A stretch of 64,000 bases of DNA from Gluconobacter roseus NBRC 3990 (GTDB lineage: Bacteria > Pseudomonadota > Alphaproteobacteria > Acetobacterales > Acetobacteraceae). A model generated the notes under the pieces. It did no database searches. It was not told the DNA's origin and saw only the letters and a program-made list of their open reading frames with translations. The translations under genes and the position numbers were made by a program. Below, one piece after another: positions 36,417 through 45,563 of this stretch. The stretch covers positions 558,001 through 622,000 of the forward strand of contig NZ_BJLY01000002.1 in NCBI RefSeq assembly GCF_006538885.1. Direction: 5' to 3'. The number at the start of each line of letters is the position of its first letter. The stretch's first letter is position 1.

Positions 36417-36492
36417 CTGATTTGTTCCAAATGGCCCATACCAGAGCAAAGGTCAAGACTTCTGTGTCTGACCCATCGTCAGACATGGAATG

Positions 36493-37782
36493 TTACACAC
36501 CAAAAAACAGCCGGGAAACGCCGTCGAGCGCCGCTCCGGCAAGAAATCCGACGACTGTGCCATTTATGCGGATATAGGCGAGGTCACGCCCGACACGCGA
36601 CTCCAAGCGGTTGGCCAGGTCAGTTCCGTCCCAGCCCGCCATAACGGCCGCAATGAAGCCTGAAAGCTTCTCGCGCAGGCCCGGCAGGATCCGCTGGACA
36701 GTGCTTTCAACAGCCTGATTGACCTTCAGACGCAGGGACGCATTGGAACGCAGGGCACTGGCAAGCTGGACAATGGCCGCATCAATGACGGTGGCGCTCC
36801 ACCCATCTTCGCGTCCGCTGTCCTCTTCCACCATACGGCGCAGACGGTCCCACAGCTCCGAACTCCAGCCCTTGAGGCTGGTATGGGTCAGCACGGAGGT
36901 GATCGTATCGGCCATGTCCTTGCGACGCGCGGGATCGTTTTCGATGCGGTCGATCTCACCACGGACCCAGGTGGTAAAACCGTGTCGCAGATCCGAGTCC
37001 ATCGGATCGACCCGCTCGAACTCGGCATGAAGCGCCATGAGGACGCGGCTGGCGACGGAACCACCAATAGCCCAACCCAAGAAGCGCCCGCCCTGCTCTC
37101 GGACGCGCTCTTCCACGAAATGACGCAGATCGGACTCCCGGGAGGTCACGGTCGTCTTGATGCGCTCGAGCAGGAAGGACAGGACTTCCTGATGCATCTC
37201 GCTGTCCACCATGGCGCGCATGCCACGCGAGACGAGTGGCGCCATTTCCTCGCCATTCAGCAGAACCGGAATAGCACGCGAAATGGCAGCCTTGGCGCGC
37301 CCGTCTTCCATGCGATCGAACATCAGGGGAATGGCGGAGCGCATGCTGGTGACGAGCGTCTGGCGCGTGGCCGGCTCACTCAGCATATCGGCAATCAGCC
37401 CGGAAAGATCGATTTTCGACAGCGCCCGTCGCACATCCTCTTCGGTAAAGAACTGCCCCGAAATGAAGCGGCCCAGCGCCTGCCCAAGGCGTTCCTTCTG
37501 GCGCGGCAGGATGGCAGTATGAGGAATGGGAAGCCCCATGGGATGGCGAAACAGCGCCGTGACAGCGAACCAGTCGGCCAGACCACCGACCACCCCTGCC
37601 CGCGACCCGGCGCGCAGCAGACCAAACGCCAGACTGCCATCGCCGATATGACGGGCTGCCGCCAGCGTCGTACCCGCAGCAAGCACGCCCATGCCGACAA
37701 GCAGACCGCCCGCCATGAATCGGGGGGACAGACCTGCAAGGCCGGATTTTCGGGAAACGGGAGAGGACGTGTCCGCGTGCAT
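36493..37782 (-). CDS. DUF445 family membrane protein
   Basis: A 429-residue protein of the DUF445 (YjiN) family, whose biochemical role is unknown. An N-terminal membrane span (about residues 20-45) leads into the family hallmark GGLADWFAVTALFRHPMGLPIPHTAILPRQK. A long helical middle follows and a second hydrophobic segment (VVGFLAGAALDGV) ends the protein. The frame is open for 81 codons upstream; those residues look untranslated, and the ATG at 37782 starts just before the conserved part. It is divergent from ppc. Confidence 0.9.
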   Translation of the reverse strand: MHADTSSPVSRKSGLAGLSPRFMAGGLLVGMGVLAAGTTLAAARHIGDGSLAFGLLRAGSRAGVVGGLADWFAVTALFRHPMGLPIPHTAILPRQKERLGQALGRFISGQFFTEEDVRRALSKIDLSGLIADMLSEPATRQTLVTSMRSAIPLMFDRMEDGRAKAAISRAIPVLLNGEEMAPLVSRGMRAMVDSEMHQEVLSFLLERIKTTVTSRESDLRHFVEERVREQGGRFLGWAIGGSVASRVLMALHAEFERVDPMDSDLRHGFTTWVRGEIDRIENDPARRKDMADTITSVLTHTSLKGWSSELWDRLRRMVEEDSGREDGWSATVIDAAIVQLASALRSNASLRLKVNQAVESTVQRILPGLREKLSGFIAAVMAGWDGTDLANRLESRVGRDLAYIRINGTVVGFLAGAALDGVSRLFFGV

Positions 37783-37915
37783 GATCGCACCGATAGCATT
37801 ATCCTGACGGGCTGTCGCGCCCAGAGCATGGTTGCGCTCTCCGGCTGGGCGTGAAAAGTATTGCGGCCCGTTTTCGTTCCACTTTCTTTTTTCGCAGAAA
37901 GCGAGACTGCTCCCG

Positions 37916-40693
37916 ATGTCTGACTGCGCCTCCCGGCTCGATCCGTCCCTCCATGACCGTATTGACGCCATGACGTCACGGCTTCTCCATGAGCGCGATG
38001 GCCTCGCAGACCTGATTGCATCCATCGGACAGGGTTTGTCTGCCGATGATGCAAGTGAAGACAGGACGCAGCTGACCGAGATCGAGAATGTCGTCCGCGC
38101 CCTGCGTGACGAACATTTCGTAGAGCGGGCCGCGCATCTGCGCTCTTATGTCGGGCTTGATACGACTGATCCGCAGAGCCGTCTGGAAGCCGTGGCGAAA
38201 CGCCTTGTCGAGCAGGCCCCGGATGCGACGTCGCTGACCGTCCCCAAAATTGCGGCGGTTTTTACAGCCCACCCCACTTTTGCACTCGCCGATGGTGTCT
38301 ACGACATTCTCACGCATCGTGCCGAAAATCCGGAACTGCCGGTACCGTGCCTGAAGACGCATCGCCGTCCTGCACCGCCGACTCTGGCGCAGGAGCAGGC
38401 TCTGGCACTGGCGGCTATCCTGCGGGGACGGGACGCTCTGGATGATCTGACGCAGGCGCTGCTCGGCGAGATGGCTGAGCGCTGGTCCGGTGAAGCTGGT
38501 CAGGTCGATCCCTCTCCCGTCATTCTGGCAAGCTGGGTCGGGTTTGATACTGACGGGCGTAATGACATCGGGTGGTGGGATACGCTGCGCATCCGGCTTG
38601 AGCTGAAATTCTCGCAACTCCATCGCCTGACGGACGGACTGGAACAGCTGGGCCTGCAGGACAGTGCGCTCGCCATGCGCGCACGCCGGGCGATCGAGGC
38701 GGTCAAGACGCAGCATGCCGCCTGCCCGACCGGCAAGGATGCAGCTCCGGAAATCATCAAGGATTTCGCGCAGACGCTGATCGCTTTCCGCGAGAAGGCC
38801 CTGCTCGACGCTTCCGAACTTCTGCCGCTGTTCCAGGATGCCGCGGTCAGGCTCAATGATGAGGCCAAACTGCAGCTGCGGACCATCCGTGCCGGGTTCA
38901 TGAACCATGGCCTCGGGATTGCGCGCATCCATACGCGGCTGAATGCCGCACAGATCTACAACGTTGCCCGCACCCGTCTGGGCCTGACCGATGATCCTGC
39001 TCTGCCTTCACGGCGGCGCGTTCTGCTGGCCAAGATCGACGAGGCGCTGTCAAACCTGAAGCCGCGGGCCGTGGATTTCGGCTCCCTGCTGGTCGAGCCT
39101 GCCTCTGCCGCACGGCTGATGATGACGATGGCGCAGATCCTCAAGCACATCGACACAGGATCGCCCATCCGCTTCCTCATTGCCGAGACAGAAAGCGGCT
39201 ATACGCTGCTGGCCACCCTTTGGCTGGCGCGTCTGTTCGGGATCGAGGACCATCAGATCGAGATTTCGCCGCTCTTTGAGACCGAAAGCGCGCTCGAAAA
39301 CGGCGAGACCATTCTTGAAGAGGCCTTTCGCTCCAACCACTGGCGTGACTACCTGCGGGCGAACGGACGACTGTCGCTCCAGTTCGGTTATTCCGACTCG
39401 GGACGTTATGTCGGCCAGCTCGCAGCGACCAATCTGGTCGAGCGCCTGCGGATGCGGACCCTGTCCCTGCTGGCCGAGCATGGCCTCGAGGACGTCTCCC
39501 TGACCCTGTTCGACACGCATGGCGAAAGCATCGGACGCGGCGCACATCCGTTCAGCCTGCGTCAGCGTCTGGATTATTTCTCTCCTGCCCGTACACGTCT
39601 TGCCATGCGGGACGCCGGGATCGGCTGCCGCGTTGAAACAGCGTTTCAGGGTGGCGACGGCTACACGCTGTTCGGTACCAAGGCGCTTGCGGCTTCCACG
39701 ATCGCAACCCTGGCGGAACATACAGCCGAAATCCCGCAGGACACACAGGACCCGGTCTATGAGCGGCCTGACTTCGCGTCGGATTTCTTCTCCACCATCG
39801 CGCTCGACATGGGTGCGCTTGTGGATGATCCGGGCTATGCGGCGCTGCTAAGCGCATTTGGCCCCGCCCTGATCGACAAGACGGGCTCGCGCCCCTCTGC
39901 CCGCCAGTCCGATGCGGCGACCGTCACACGAATCACGCATCCGGGGCAGCTCCGAGCTATTCCCAATAACGCAATTCTCCAGCAGCTCGGCTGGTGGGCG
40001 AATGTGCTGCACGGCCTCGGAAATGCGGCACAACGGCATCCCGAGACGTTCGAACACTTCGCCACGGACTCCTCGCGCTTCCGCGAAGCCATGGATTTCG
40101 CCCGTCAGGCGCTGGCCCATTCCGATCTGGATGTCCTTCGGACCACCATCCACCAGCTTGATCCGGGAACCTGGCTGGATCGTGCCGCAAAGGCGCAGAG
40201 CGATGAAGAACGTCAGAGCCTGCTGTGCATTTCGCACGGTCTGGAGCTGCTGCGGTTCTGGGCCAGCGGTCCGGCGATGTTCCGTCGCATCCAGGCCGAC
40301 CACATCGCCCTACGTGCAGCATGGCCGGATGCACCCCGGATGGAAGTGCGCGAGAAGCTTCTCCATGCTATCCGCTTTGCCCTGATCGACCGGCTGTGGG
40401 AGCTGTCGACGCGCATCCCCTATTTCGGTCCCCGCAACAGCCTGACGCGGGAAGCGATCACGAACCTGATCCTGTGTCTGGATGTGCCACGTGCACTGCA
40501 TCTGCTGGAAGATCTGTTCCCGATCACGGCTCCCAGCGTTGCAAATCTCGATTTCGGAGAGCCGGGGGACGCTGCCGAAGCCGCAGGTTTCGCACGTGAG
40601 CATGAGGAAATCTTCGAGCCCCTGTCGCGCTGTTTTGCCCTGCTGCGCGAGGTCGGCGTTGCCATCATGCATGCCAACCGGGCATTCGGCTGA
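37916..40693 (+). CDS. ppc: Phosphoenolpyruvate carboxylase (divergent)
   Basis: A 925-residue PEPC-family protein. The enzyme carboxylates PEP to oxaloacetate to refill the TCA cycle, relevant in acetic acid bacteria whose cycle is often incomplete. The catalytic histidine is H119 in FTAHPT. Other family blocks are recognisable but altered: YSDSGRYVG instead of YSDSAKDAG, DTHGESIGRGA (residues 533-543) instead of HGRGGxxGRGG, and TGSRPSARQ near 660. The glycine loop has lost its first Arg and two Gly. The start at 37916 gives MSDCASRLDP; the frame is open 28 codons upstream. Whether it keeps full activity cannot be told from sequence. Confidence 0.9.
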   Translation: MSDCASRLDPSLHDRIDAMTSRLLHERDGLADLIASIGQGLSADDASEDRTQLTEIENVVRALRDEHFVERAAHLRSYVGLDTTDPQSRLEAVAKRLVEQAPDATSLTVPKIAAVFTAHPTFALADGVYDILTHRAENPELPVPCLKTHRRPAPPTLAQEQALALAAILRGRDALDDLTQALLGEMAERWSGEAGQVDPSPVILASWVGFDTDGRNDIGWWDTLRIRLELKFSQLHRLTDGLEQLGLQDSALAMRARRAIEAVKTQHAACPTGKDAAPEIIKDFAQTLIAFREKALLDASELLPLFQDAAVRLNDEAKLQLRTIRAGFMNHGLGIARIHTRLNAAQIYNVARTRLGLTDDPALPSRRRVLLAKIDEALSNLKPRAVDFGSLLVEPASAARLMMTMAQILKHIDTGSPIRFLIAETESGYTLLATLWLARLFGIEDHQIEISPLFETESALENGETILEEAFRSNHWRDYLRANGRLSLQFGYSDSGRYVGQLAATNLVERLRMRTLSLLAEHGLEDVSLTLFDTHGESIGRGAHPFSLRQRLDYFSPARTRLAMRDAGIGCRVETAFQGGDGYTLFGTKALAASTIATLAEHTAEIPQDTQDPVYERPDFASDFFSTIALDMGALVDDPGYAALLSAFGPALIDKTGSRPSARQSDAATVTRITHPGQLRAIPNNAILQQLGWWANVLHGLGNAAQRHPETFEHFATDSSRFREAMDFARQALAHSDLDVLRTTIHQLDPGTWLDRAAKAQSDEERQSLLCISHGLELLRFWASGPAMFRRIQADHIALRAAWPDAPRMEVREKLLHAIRFALIDRLWELSTRIPYFGPRNSLTREAITNLILCLDVPRALHLLEDLFPITAPSVANLDFGEPGDAAEAAGFAREHEEIFEPLSRCFALLREVGVAIMHANRAFG

Positions 40694-40781
40694 GGAATGA
40701 TACGCGGCTGGAACTCTTGTTTGGGATCGTCGCGTGCGTTTAGAAAGCACACGTAACAAACCCTAACGAAAGTTCCTCTGC

Positions 40782-42365
40782 ATGCTTCGCAAGGCCCTTC
40801 TTCTGGGTGCAGCCATGATGGCTGTGCCTGCTCTGGCGGCAGGTCCTGCCACACCGGCGCCCGATGCTGACAGCGTGACAAACGGAACAGTAACAGTAAA
40901 TGGTGCCACCATTCCCTATCGGGCCGTGGCGGGCACCATTCTGGTTCACGGCGCCGACTATAATGATTCCGGTGATGTTCTGGCCAAACGCGGTACCAGG
41001 CTTGATGCCGGCAAGGATGACGACAGCAAGACTGCACCGGTCGCCTCCATGTTCTACACTGCCTATTTCAAGGAAGGCGTTCCTGCCGAAAAGCGCCCGA
41101 TCACTTTCCTCTATAACGGTGGACCGGGATCGGCTTCTGTCTGGGTGCACATGGGCACGTTCGGCCCCCGTCGCGTAAACACACCAGGGGACACGCATCT
41201 GCCAGCGGCCCCTTACGCGCTCATCAACAACCCGCAGTCCCTGCTGGACGTCTCGGACGTCGTCTTCATCGATGCGCCAGGCACGGGCTTCTCGCGGATC
41301 GCCGGCAAGGATGCGGCAAAGGAGTTTCTGGGCGTCGATGGTGACGGCGAGGCCTTCACGCACTTCATCTCGAAGTTCCTGGCCAAGTATCACCGCTACA
41401 ATTCGCCGAAATACCTGTTCGGCGAGAGCTACGGCACGATGCGCTCGGCCGTGGTCATCAACGATCTCGAACAAGACGAGAACATCGACTTCAACGGCGT
41501 GATCCTGCTGTCGCAGATCCTGAATTACGACAACAGCGATGACAGCCCGCAATTCAATGCAGGCGTGGACGATCCGTATGTGCTGGCCCTGCCGACCTAT
41601 GCTGCAACGGCTTGGTATCATCACTGCCTGCCGGCAGAGCATCCAGACCTGAAAGCCTTCCTGCATGAAGTCGAGCATTTTGCGATGACCGACTACACGC
41701 TGGCCCTGCGTCAGGGTGCGGACCTGCCGAACGACCAGCGTCAGACCATTGCGGCAAAACTGCATGATTATACGGGTCTGCCGGTCGATTACATCCTGCG
41801 CGCTGATCTGCGCGTCAACGGCGGCGAGTTCGAACAACAACTCCAGGCAAAGACCGGCATGGCAACGGGCCGTCTGGACACGCGCTATTCAAGCCCGACA
41901 ATCGACCCGATGAGCCAGGAAGTGGATTACGATCCGCAGTCCAGCGCCATCAGCTCGGCCTATGTCACAGTCTTCAACGACTATGTCCGTAACACACTCA
42001 AATACGGCACGGACGAGGATTATCGCCTCTATAACAGCCAGGGGCACTGGAACAGCCACCATCATCAGCCCGGTCACGGATATCAGCCTGAAGGCGAACC
42101 GAACGTCATGACCGATCTGGCTATGGCGATGAAGACCAACCCGAACCTGCATGTCATGCTCAATGCCGGCTATTACGATCTGGCAACACCCTATTTCGAG
42201 GGTGTGTATGAAATGAAGCATCTGCCAATGGCAAAGAGCCTGCAGAAAAACATCGAATATGCGCAGTACACGTCCGGTCACATGGTCTATGTGGACCCGA
42301 ACACGCTGCAGCAGTTGCACGATAATGTCGCGGCTTTCATCCGCCGAACAGATAACCTGCACTGA
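40782..42365 (+). CDS. Secreted serine carboxypeptidase (peptidase S10 family)
   Basis: A 527-residue peptidase with a Sec signal peptide (MLRKALLLGAAMMAVPALAA, cleavage near 20). S10 features are clear: YNGGPGSASVW (oxyanion region), FIDAPGTGFSRI, the nucleophile S216 in GESYGTMR, D466 in NAGYYDLATP and H500 in SGHMVY. It should remove C-terminal residues from peptides in the periplasm or outside the cell. S10 enzymes are active at acid pH, which fits an acid-producing host. It is followed by a good terminator and has no obvious Shine-Dalgarno. Confidence 0.94.
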   Translation: MLRKALLLGAAMMAVPALAAGPATPAPDADSVTNGTVTVNGATIPYRAVAGTILVHGADYNDSGDVLAKRGTRLDAGKDDDSKTAPVASMFYTAYFKEGVPAEKRPITFLYNGGPGSASVWVHMGTFGPRRVNTPGDTHLPAAPYALINNPQSLLDVSDVVFIDAPGTGFSRIAGKDAAKEFLGVDGDGEAFTHFISKFLAKYHRYNSPKYLFGESYGTMRSAVVINDLEQDENIDFNGVILLSQILNYDNSDDSPQFNAGVDDPYVLALPTYAATAWYHHCLPAEHPDLKAFLHEVEHFAMTDYTLALRQGADLPNDQRQTIAAKLHDYTGLPVDYILRADLRVNGGEFEQQLQAKTGMATGRLDTRYSSPTIDPMSQEVDYDPQSSAISSAYVTVFNDYVRNTLKYGTDEDYRLYNSQGHWNSHHHQPGHGYQPEGEPNVMTDLAMAMKTNPNLHVMLNAGYYDLATPYFEGVYEMKHLPMAKSLQKNIEYAQYTSGHMVYVDPNTLQQLHDNVAAFIRRTDNLH

Positions 42366-42394
42366 TCCGTAGCGCGATCAGAACAGACATCATG

Positions 42395-42430
42395 AAAGGC
42401 GGAGGAAGAGAAATCTTCCGCCGCTTTTTT
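42395..42430 (+). terminator. Rho-independent terminator of the S10 peptidase gene
   Basis: GGCGGAGGA pairs with TCTTCCGCC (one G-U; an alternative GGAAGA/TCTTCC stem with GAAA loop exists) and is followed by GCTTTTTTC. Confidence 0.8.
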
Positions 42431-42441
42431 CATTTCCGGTG

Positions 42442-42807
42442 TTACGCCCGAGCTGGCCAGCCAATCCGGACAAGCACGCCGTCGGGTCCGTTGACCGCGA
42501 ACTCATACATCCCCCAAGGCTTGAGGGATGGTCCTTCCTTTTCGATAATCTGACCCGCAAAGACGTGAGCCAGTGCATCCACATCAGGTCGGCGGAAGTA
42601 AAGCCCGAACGGATTGCGCCCCGCTTCAACCCACCCCGGGACGGCCTGTGTCAGATGAAGCTCTGCACCGTCCTGACTGTGCAAAATCCGGTATTCGGCA
42701 ACACCCTTATTTTGGGCGAAAAAGCCCAGGAGAGCGAAAAACTGCTCCGCCTGCGGGATATCGTTTACGGGCAGGATGGCAATGGCTGATGTCTGCGTCT
42801 CGGGCAT
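42442..42807 (-). CDS. VOC-superfamily protein (glyoxalase/bleomycin-resistance-like)
   Basis: A 121-residue single-domain VOC protein. The beta-alpha-beta-beta-beta repeat is visible: AIAILPVNDIPQAEQFFALLGF in the first half and FGLYFRRPDVDALAHVF with MYEFAVNGPDGVLVRIGWP in the second. The ending resembles proteins annotated as bleomycin resistance or small-molecule binding. Substrate unknown. GGGAGAA before the ATG at 42807 decides the start over one nine codons upstream. It lies downstream of fusA but beyond the fusA terminator. Confidence 0.85.
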   Translation of the reverse strand: MPETQTSAIAILPVNDIPQAEQFFALLGFFAQNKGVAEYRILHSQDGAELHLTQAVPGWVEAGRNPFGLYFRRPDVDALAHVFAGQIIEKEGPSLKPWGMYEFAVNGPDGVLVRIGWPARA

Positions 42808-42834
42808 AAGTTCTCCCGTCGCAAAGTAGAACAC

Positions 42835-42864
42835 AAAAAACCCCGCCAGATCGCTCTGGCGGGG
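42835..42864 (-). terminator. Rho-independent terminator of fusA
   Basis: CCCCGCCAGA pairs perfectly with TCTGGCGGGG (10 bp, 4-base loop), followed on the minus strand by TTTTTT. It begins 27 bp after the fusA stop. Confidence 0.9.
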
Positions 42865-42890
42865 TCTGATGTTTCACCGGAGTGAAGAAA

Positions 42891-44993
42891 TCAGGCGGAC
42901 TTCGCGATGATTTCGTCGGCCACGTTACGCGGCACCGGATCGTAGTGGTGGAACTGCATGGTGAAGGATGCACGACCCTTCGTTGCAGAACGCAGGTGCG
43001 AGATGTAGCCGAACATTTCCTTCAGCGGCACCTGTGCACGGATCATGACGGTCGAGCCGGAAGTCTCCTGGCTCTGGATGATGCCGCGGCGACGGTTAAG
43101 ATCGCCCACGACGTCACCGACGTGATCGTTCGGCGTCGTGATTTCCACGTCCATGATCGGCTCGAGGATCACCGGACCGGCGTTCTTCATGCCTTCACGG
43201 AAGCAGGCCTTGGCGGCGATTTCGAAGGCCAGAGCCGACGAGTCAACGTCATGGTACTTACCGTCAAGCAGCGTGAACTGGAAGTCCACGGTCGGGAAGC
43301 CGGCGAGAACACCCGTGGTGCTCTGCATGCGGATGCCCTTTTCGACTGCCGGGATGTATTCCTTCGGAACCGTACCGCCGACGACCTTGTTCGTGAAGAT
43401 GATCTCGTCCGGCTTGTCAGACGGAGCGAACTCGATCTTGACTTCAGCGAACTGACCCGAACCACCCGACTGCTTCTTGTGGGTGTAGGTCTCGACATGC
43501 GGCTTCGTGATCGTCTCACGATAGGCCACCTGCGGCGCACCGATGTTGGCATCGACGCCATATTCACGACGCAGACGGTCAACAATGATGTCCAGGTGAA
43601 GCTCGCCCATGCCGGACAGGATGGTCTGACCCGTTTCCTGATCGGTCTTCAGATGCAGGGACGGATCTTCAGCCGTCAGCTTCTGCAGAGCCAGCGTCAT
43701 CTTCTCGACGGCGTCCTTGGTCTTCGGCTCGACGGAGATGTCGATGACCGGGACCGGGAACTGCATGCGCTCCAGAACCACCGGATCGGAAGCATCGGCA
43801 AGCGTGTCACCCGTGACGGTGTCCTTGAGGCCCACGAATGCGGCGATGTCACCGGCACCAACGGACTTCACTTCCTGACGCTTGTCGGCATGCATCTGGA
43901 ACATGCGGCCAACGCGTTCCTTGTGACCCTTCGTCGTGTTCAGGATGGTGTCACCGGAGTTCAGGACGCCACGATAGACGCGAACGAAGGTCAGCGTGCC
44001 GTACTTGTCGGAGATGATCTTGAACGCAAGGCCAGCGAACTTGCCGTCCGGATCAACCGGAACGATCGGCAGGAAGTTTTCGTCAACTTCTTCGTCTTCC
44101 GGCGGAGCGATACGGATGCCTTCGACTTCGTCAGGAGCCGGCAGGTAGTCGATGACGGCGTCGAGCAGGGGCTGCACACCCTTGTTCTTGAAGGCCGTAC
44201 CGCACATGACGGGACGGAATTCGCCGGAGATCGCACCCTTCTTGATGCACTTCTTGAGAGTTGCGACGTCGACATCACCCTTCTCGAAGTACTCTTCCAT
44301 GGCAGCGTCGTCCATGGCGAGAGCCGTGTCGAGCAGCGTCTGGCGGGCTTCCTCGGCCTTTTCTTTCAGGTCGGCCGGGATCTCTTCGTAGTGGAACTTG
44401 GCGCCGAGTTCGCCGCCTTCCCACACAATGGCGCGCATTTCGATCAGATCGACCACACCAACGAAGTTTTCTTCAGCGCCGATCGGGAGCTGCAGCGGCA
44501 CTGCAACGATGTCGAGCTTCTCCTTCAGCGTGCTGAAGGCGTAGTAGAAGTCCGCACCGGTACGGTCGAGCTTGTTGATGAAGATGATGCGCGGAACGTT
44601 ATAACGGTCAGCGAGGCGCCAGTTCGTTTCGGACTGCGGCTGCACGCCGGCCACGCCTTCGATCACGAAGATCGCGCCATCGAGCACGCGGAGCGAACGG
44701 TTGACTTCGATGTTGAAGTCGATGTGGCCCGGGGTGTCGATGATGTTGATGCGGTGGTCGTTCCACTCACACGTCACGGCAGCCGAGGTGATCGTGATGC
44801 CACGCTCACGCTCCTGCGCCATGTAGTCGGTCGTGGTGTTGCCTTCGTGGACCTCACCGATCTTGTGAGAGACACCCGTGTAATACAGGATACGCTCGGT
44901 CGTCGTGGTCTTACCGGCATCGATATGCGCGGTAATACCGATGTTGCGAATCTTCGAGAGAGCCGATTTGGCTTCCTGAACGCTTTCGGACAC
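42891..44993 (-). CDS. fusA: Translation elongation factor G, not in a str operon
   Basis: A 700-residue EF-G with all five domains. G motifs: [11 protein letters not shown], switch I with [40 protein letters not shown] and GTAFKNKG. Domain IV carries the QSGGSGQFA loop and domain V ends [18 protein letters not shown]. It promotes translocation and, with RRF, recycling. The start is a GTG at 44993 with GGAGG six bases before it. It stands alone between rpmB and a VOC gene, not with rpsL-rpsG-tuf. Switch I reads [13 protein letters not shown], reminiscent of EF-G2/MEF2-type factors, instead of the usual MDWMEQEQERGIT. A paralogue specialised for recycling or stress is possible. Confidence 0.95.
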   Translation of the reverse strand: MSESVQEAKSALSKIRNIGITAHIDAGKTTTTERILYYTGVSHKIGEVHEGNTTTDYMAQERERGITITSAAVTCEWNDHRINIIDTPGHIDFNIEVNRSLRVLDGAIFVIEGVAGVQPQSETNWRLADRYNVPRIIFINKLDRTGADFYYAFSTLKEKLDIVAVPLQLPIGAEENFVGVVDLIEMRAIVWEGGELGAKFHYEEIPADLKEKAEEARQTLLDTALAMDDAAMEEYFEKGDVDVATLKKCIKKGAISGEFRPVMCGTAFKNKGVQPLLDAVIDYLPAPDEVEGIRIAPPEDEEVDENFLPIVPVDPDGKFAGLAFKIISDKYGTLTFVRVYRGVLNSGDTILNTTKGHKERVGRMFQMHADKRQEVKSVGAGDIAAFVGLKDTVTGDTLADASDPVVLERMQFPVPVIDISVEPKTKDAVEKMTLALQKLTAEDPSLHLKTDQETGQTILSGMGELHLDIIVDRLRREYGVDANIGAPQVAYRETITKPHVETYTHKKQSGGSGQFAEVKIEFAPSDKPDEIIFTNKVVGGTVPKEYIPAVEKGIRMQSTTGVLAGFPTVDFQFTLLDGKYHDVDSSALAFEIAAKACFREGMKNAGPVILEPIMDVEITTPNDHVGDVVGDLNRRRGIIQSQETSGSTVMIRAQVPLKEMFGYISHLRSATKGRASFTMQFHHYDPVPRNVADEIIAKSA

Positions 44994-45017
44994 GGAGAAC
45001 CTCCAAAATACAATGAA

Positions 45018-45070
45018 AGGTGTTTCAGCCTGAACCGAAACACCTCCGCTGCGGCCCTGCAAAAGGGCCG
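45018..45070 (-). promoter_or_regulatory. Two leader hairpins upstream of fusA
   Basis: CGGCCCT/AGGGCCG (7 bp, 45052-45070) and AGGTGTTTC/GAAACACCT (9 bp, 45018-45045) follow each other in the 170 bp between rpmB and fusA. The second ends about 15 bp before the Shine-Dalgarno. Either could terminate rpmB transcripts or control fusA. Confidence 0.4.
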
Positions 45071-45164
45071 AACCTGATTTATCCCAGTGGCGGCTGAATG
45101 ACGCAGACCGCCATGGTTTTCAAGAGCAATCTTGTGACCAAACCTAAAGTTCGGCAAAAATTCC

Positions 45165-45467
45165 TCAGGCGGTCTGGGCAGCCTTGCGTTCCTGAGCGCG
45201 CAGGATACGGCGCTTGATGACCTGGGCTTCCGTCGGAAGCTTGCGGTTCGGCGTACCCAGCAGGAACGAATCCAGCCCACCGTTGTGCTCGACCGTGCGG
45301 ATACCGTTGGTGGACAGGCGCATACGCACCGAAGCACCGAGAATATCGGAGATCAGCGTGGTCTCCTGCAGGTTCGGGAGAAAACGACGGCGGGACTTGT
45401 TATTGGCGTGGCTGACGTTGTTGCCCGTCAGCACGCCCTTGCCCGTGATCTGGCAACGGCGAGACAT
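45165..45467 (-). CDS. rpmB: 50S ribosomal protein L28
   Basis: A 100-residue L28. It starts with [20 protein letters not shown] and contains [11 protein letters not shown] and the [20 protein letters not shown] core, as in other Alphaproteobacteria, whose L28 is about 20 residues longer than that of E. coli. Here it is not next to rpmG. It lies between the Atm1-type exporter and fusA, all on the minus strand. Confidence 0.97.
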   Translation of the reverse strand: MSRRCQITGKGVLTGNNVSHANNKSRRRFLPNLQETTLISDILGASVRMRLSTNGIRTVEHNGGLDSFLLGTPNRKLPTEAQVIKRRILRAQERKAAQTA

Positions 45468-45563
45468 GGTGGTACTTTCCTCGATGCTGGATGACGCAGG
45501 ACAGCGAGGTCCGGCGTGTTCCGTAAATCAGGCGCGGCTTATGACGTAAGGTGGGGGCCTTCG

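Noticed and set aside
36372-36449. A 26-codon extension of the Rrf2 regulator
   Set aside because: It would cover the likely promoter and the palindrome; Rrf2 proteins begin at [10 protein letters not shown].
37783-38025. An 81-codon N-terminal extension of the DUF445 protein
   Set aside because: It runs into the divergent ppc gene and has no conserved sequence or signal peptide.
42882-45077. A 731-codon open frame on the plus strand opposite fusA
   Set aside because: It mirrors fusA exactly, its translation is rich in Arg/Val/Asp/His from reversed codons, and it has no domain signature. It is an antisense shadow caused by codon bias.
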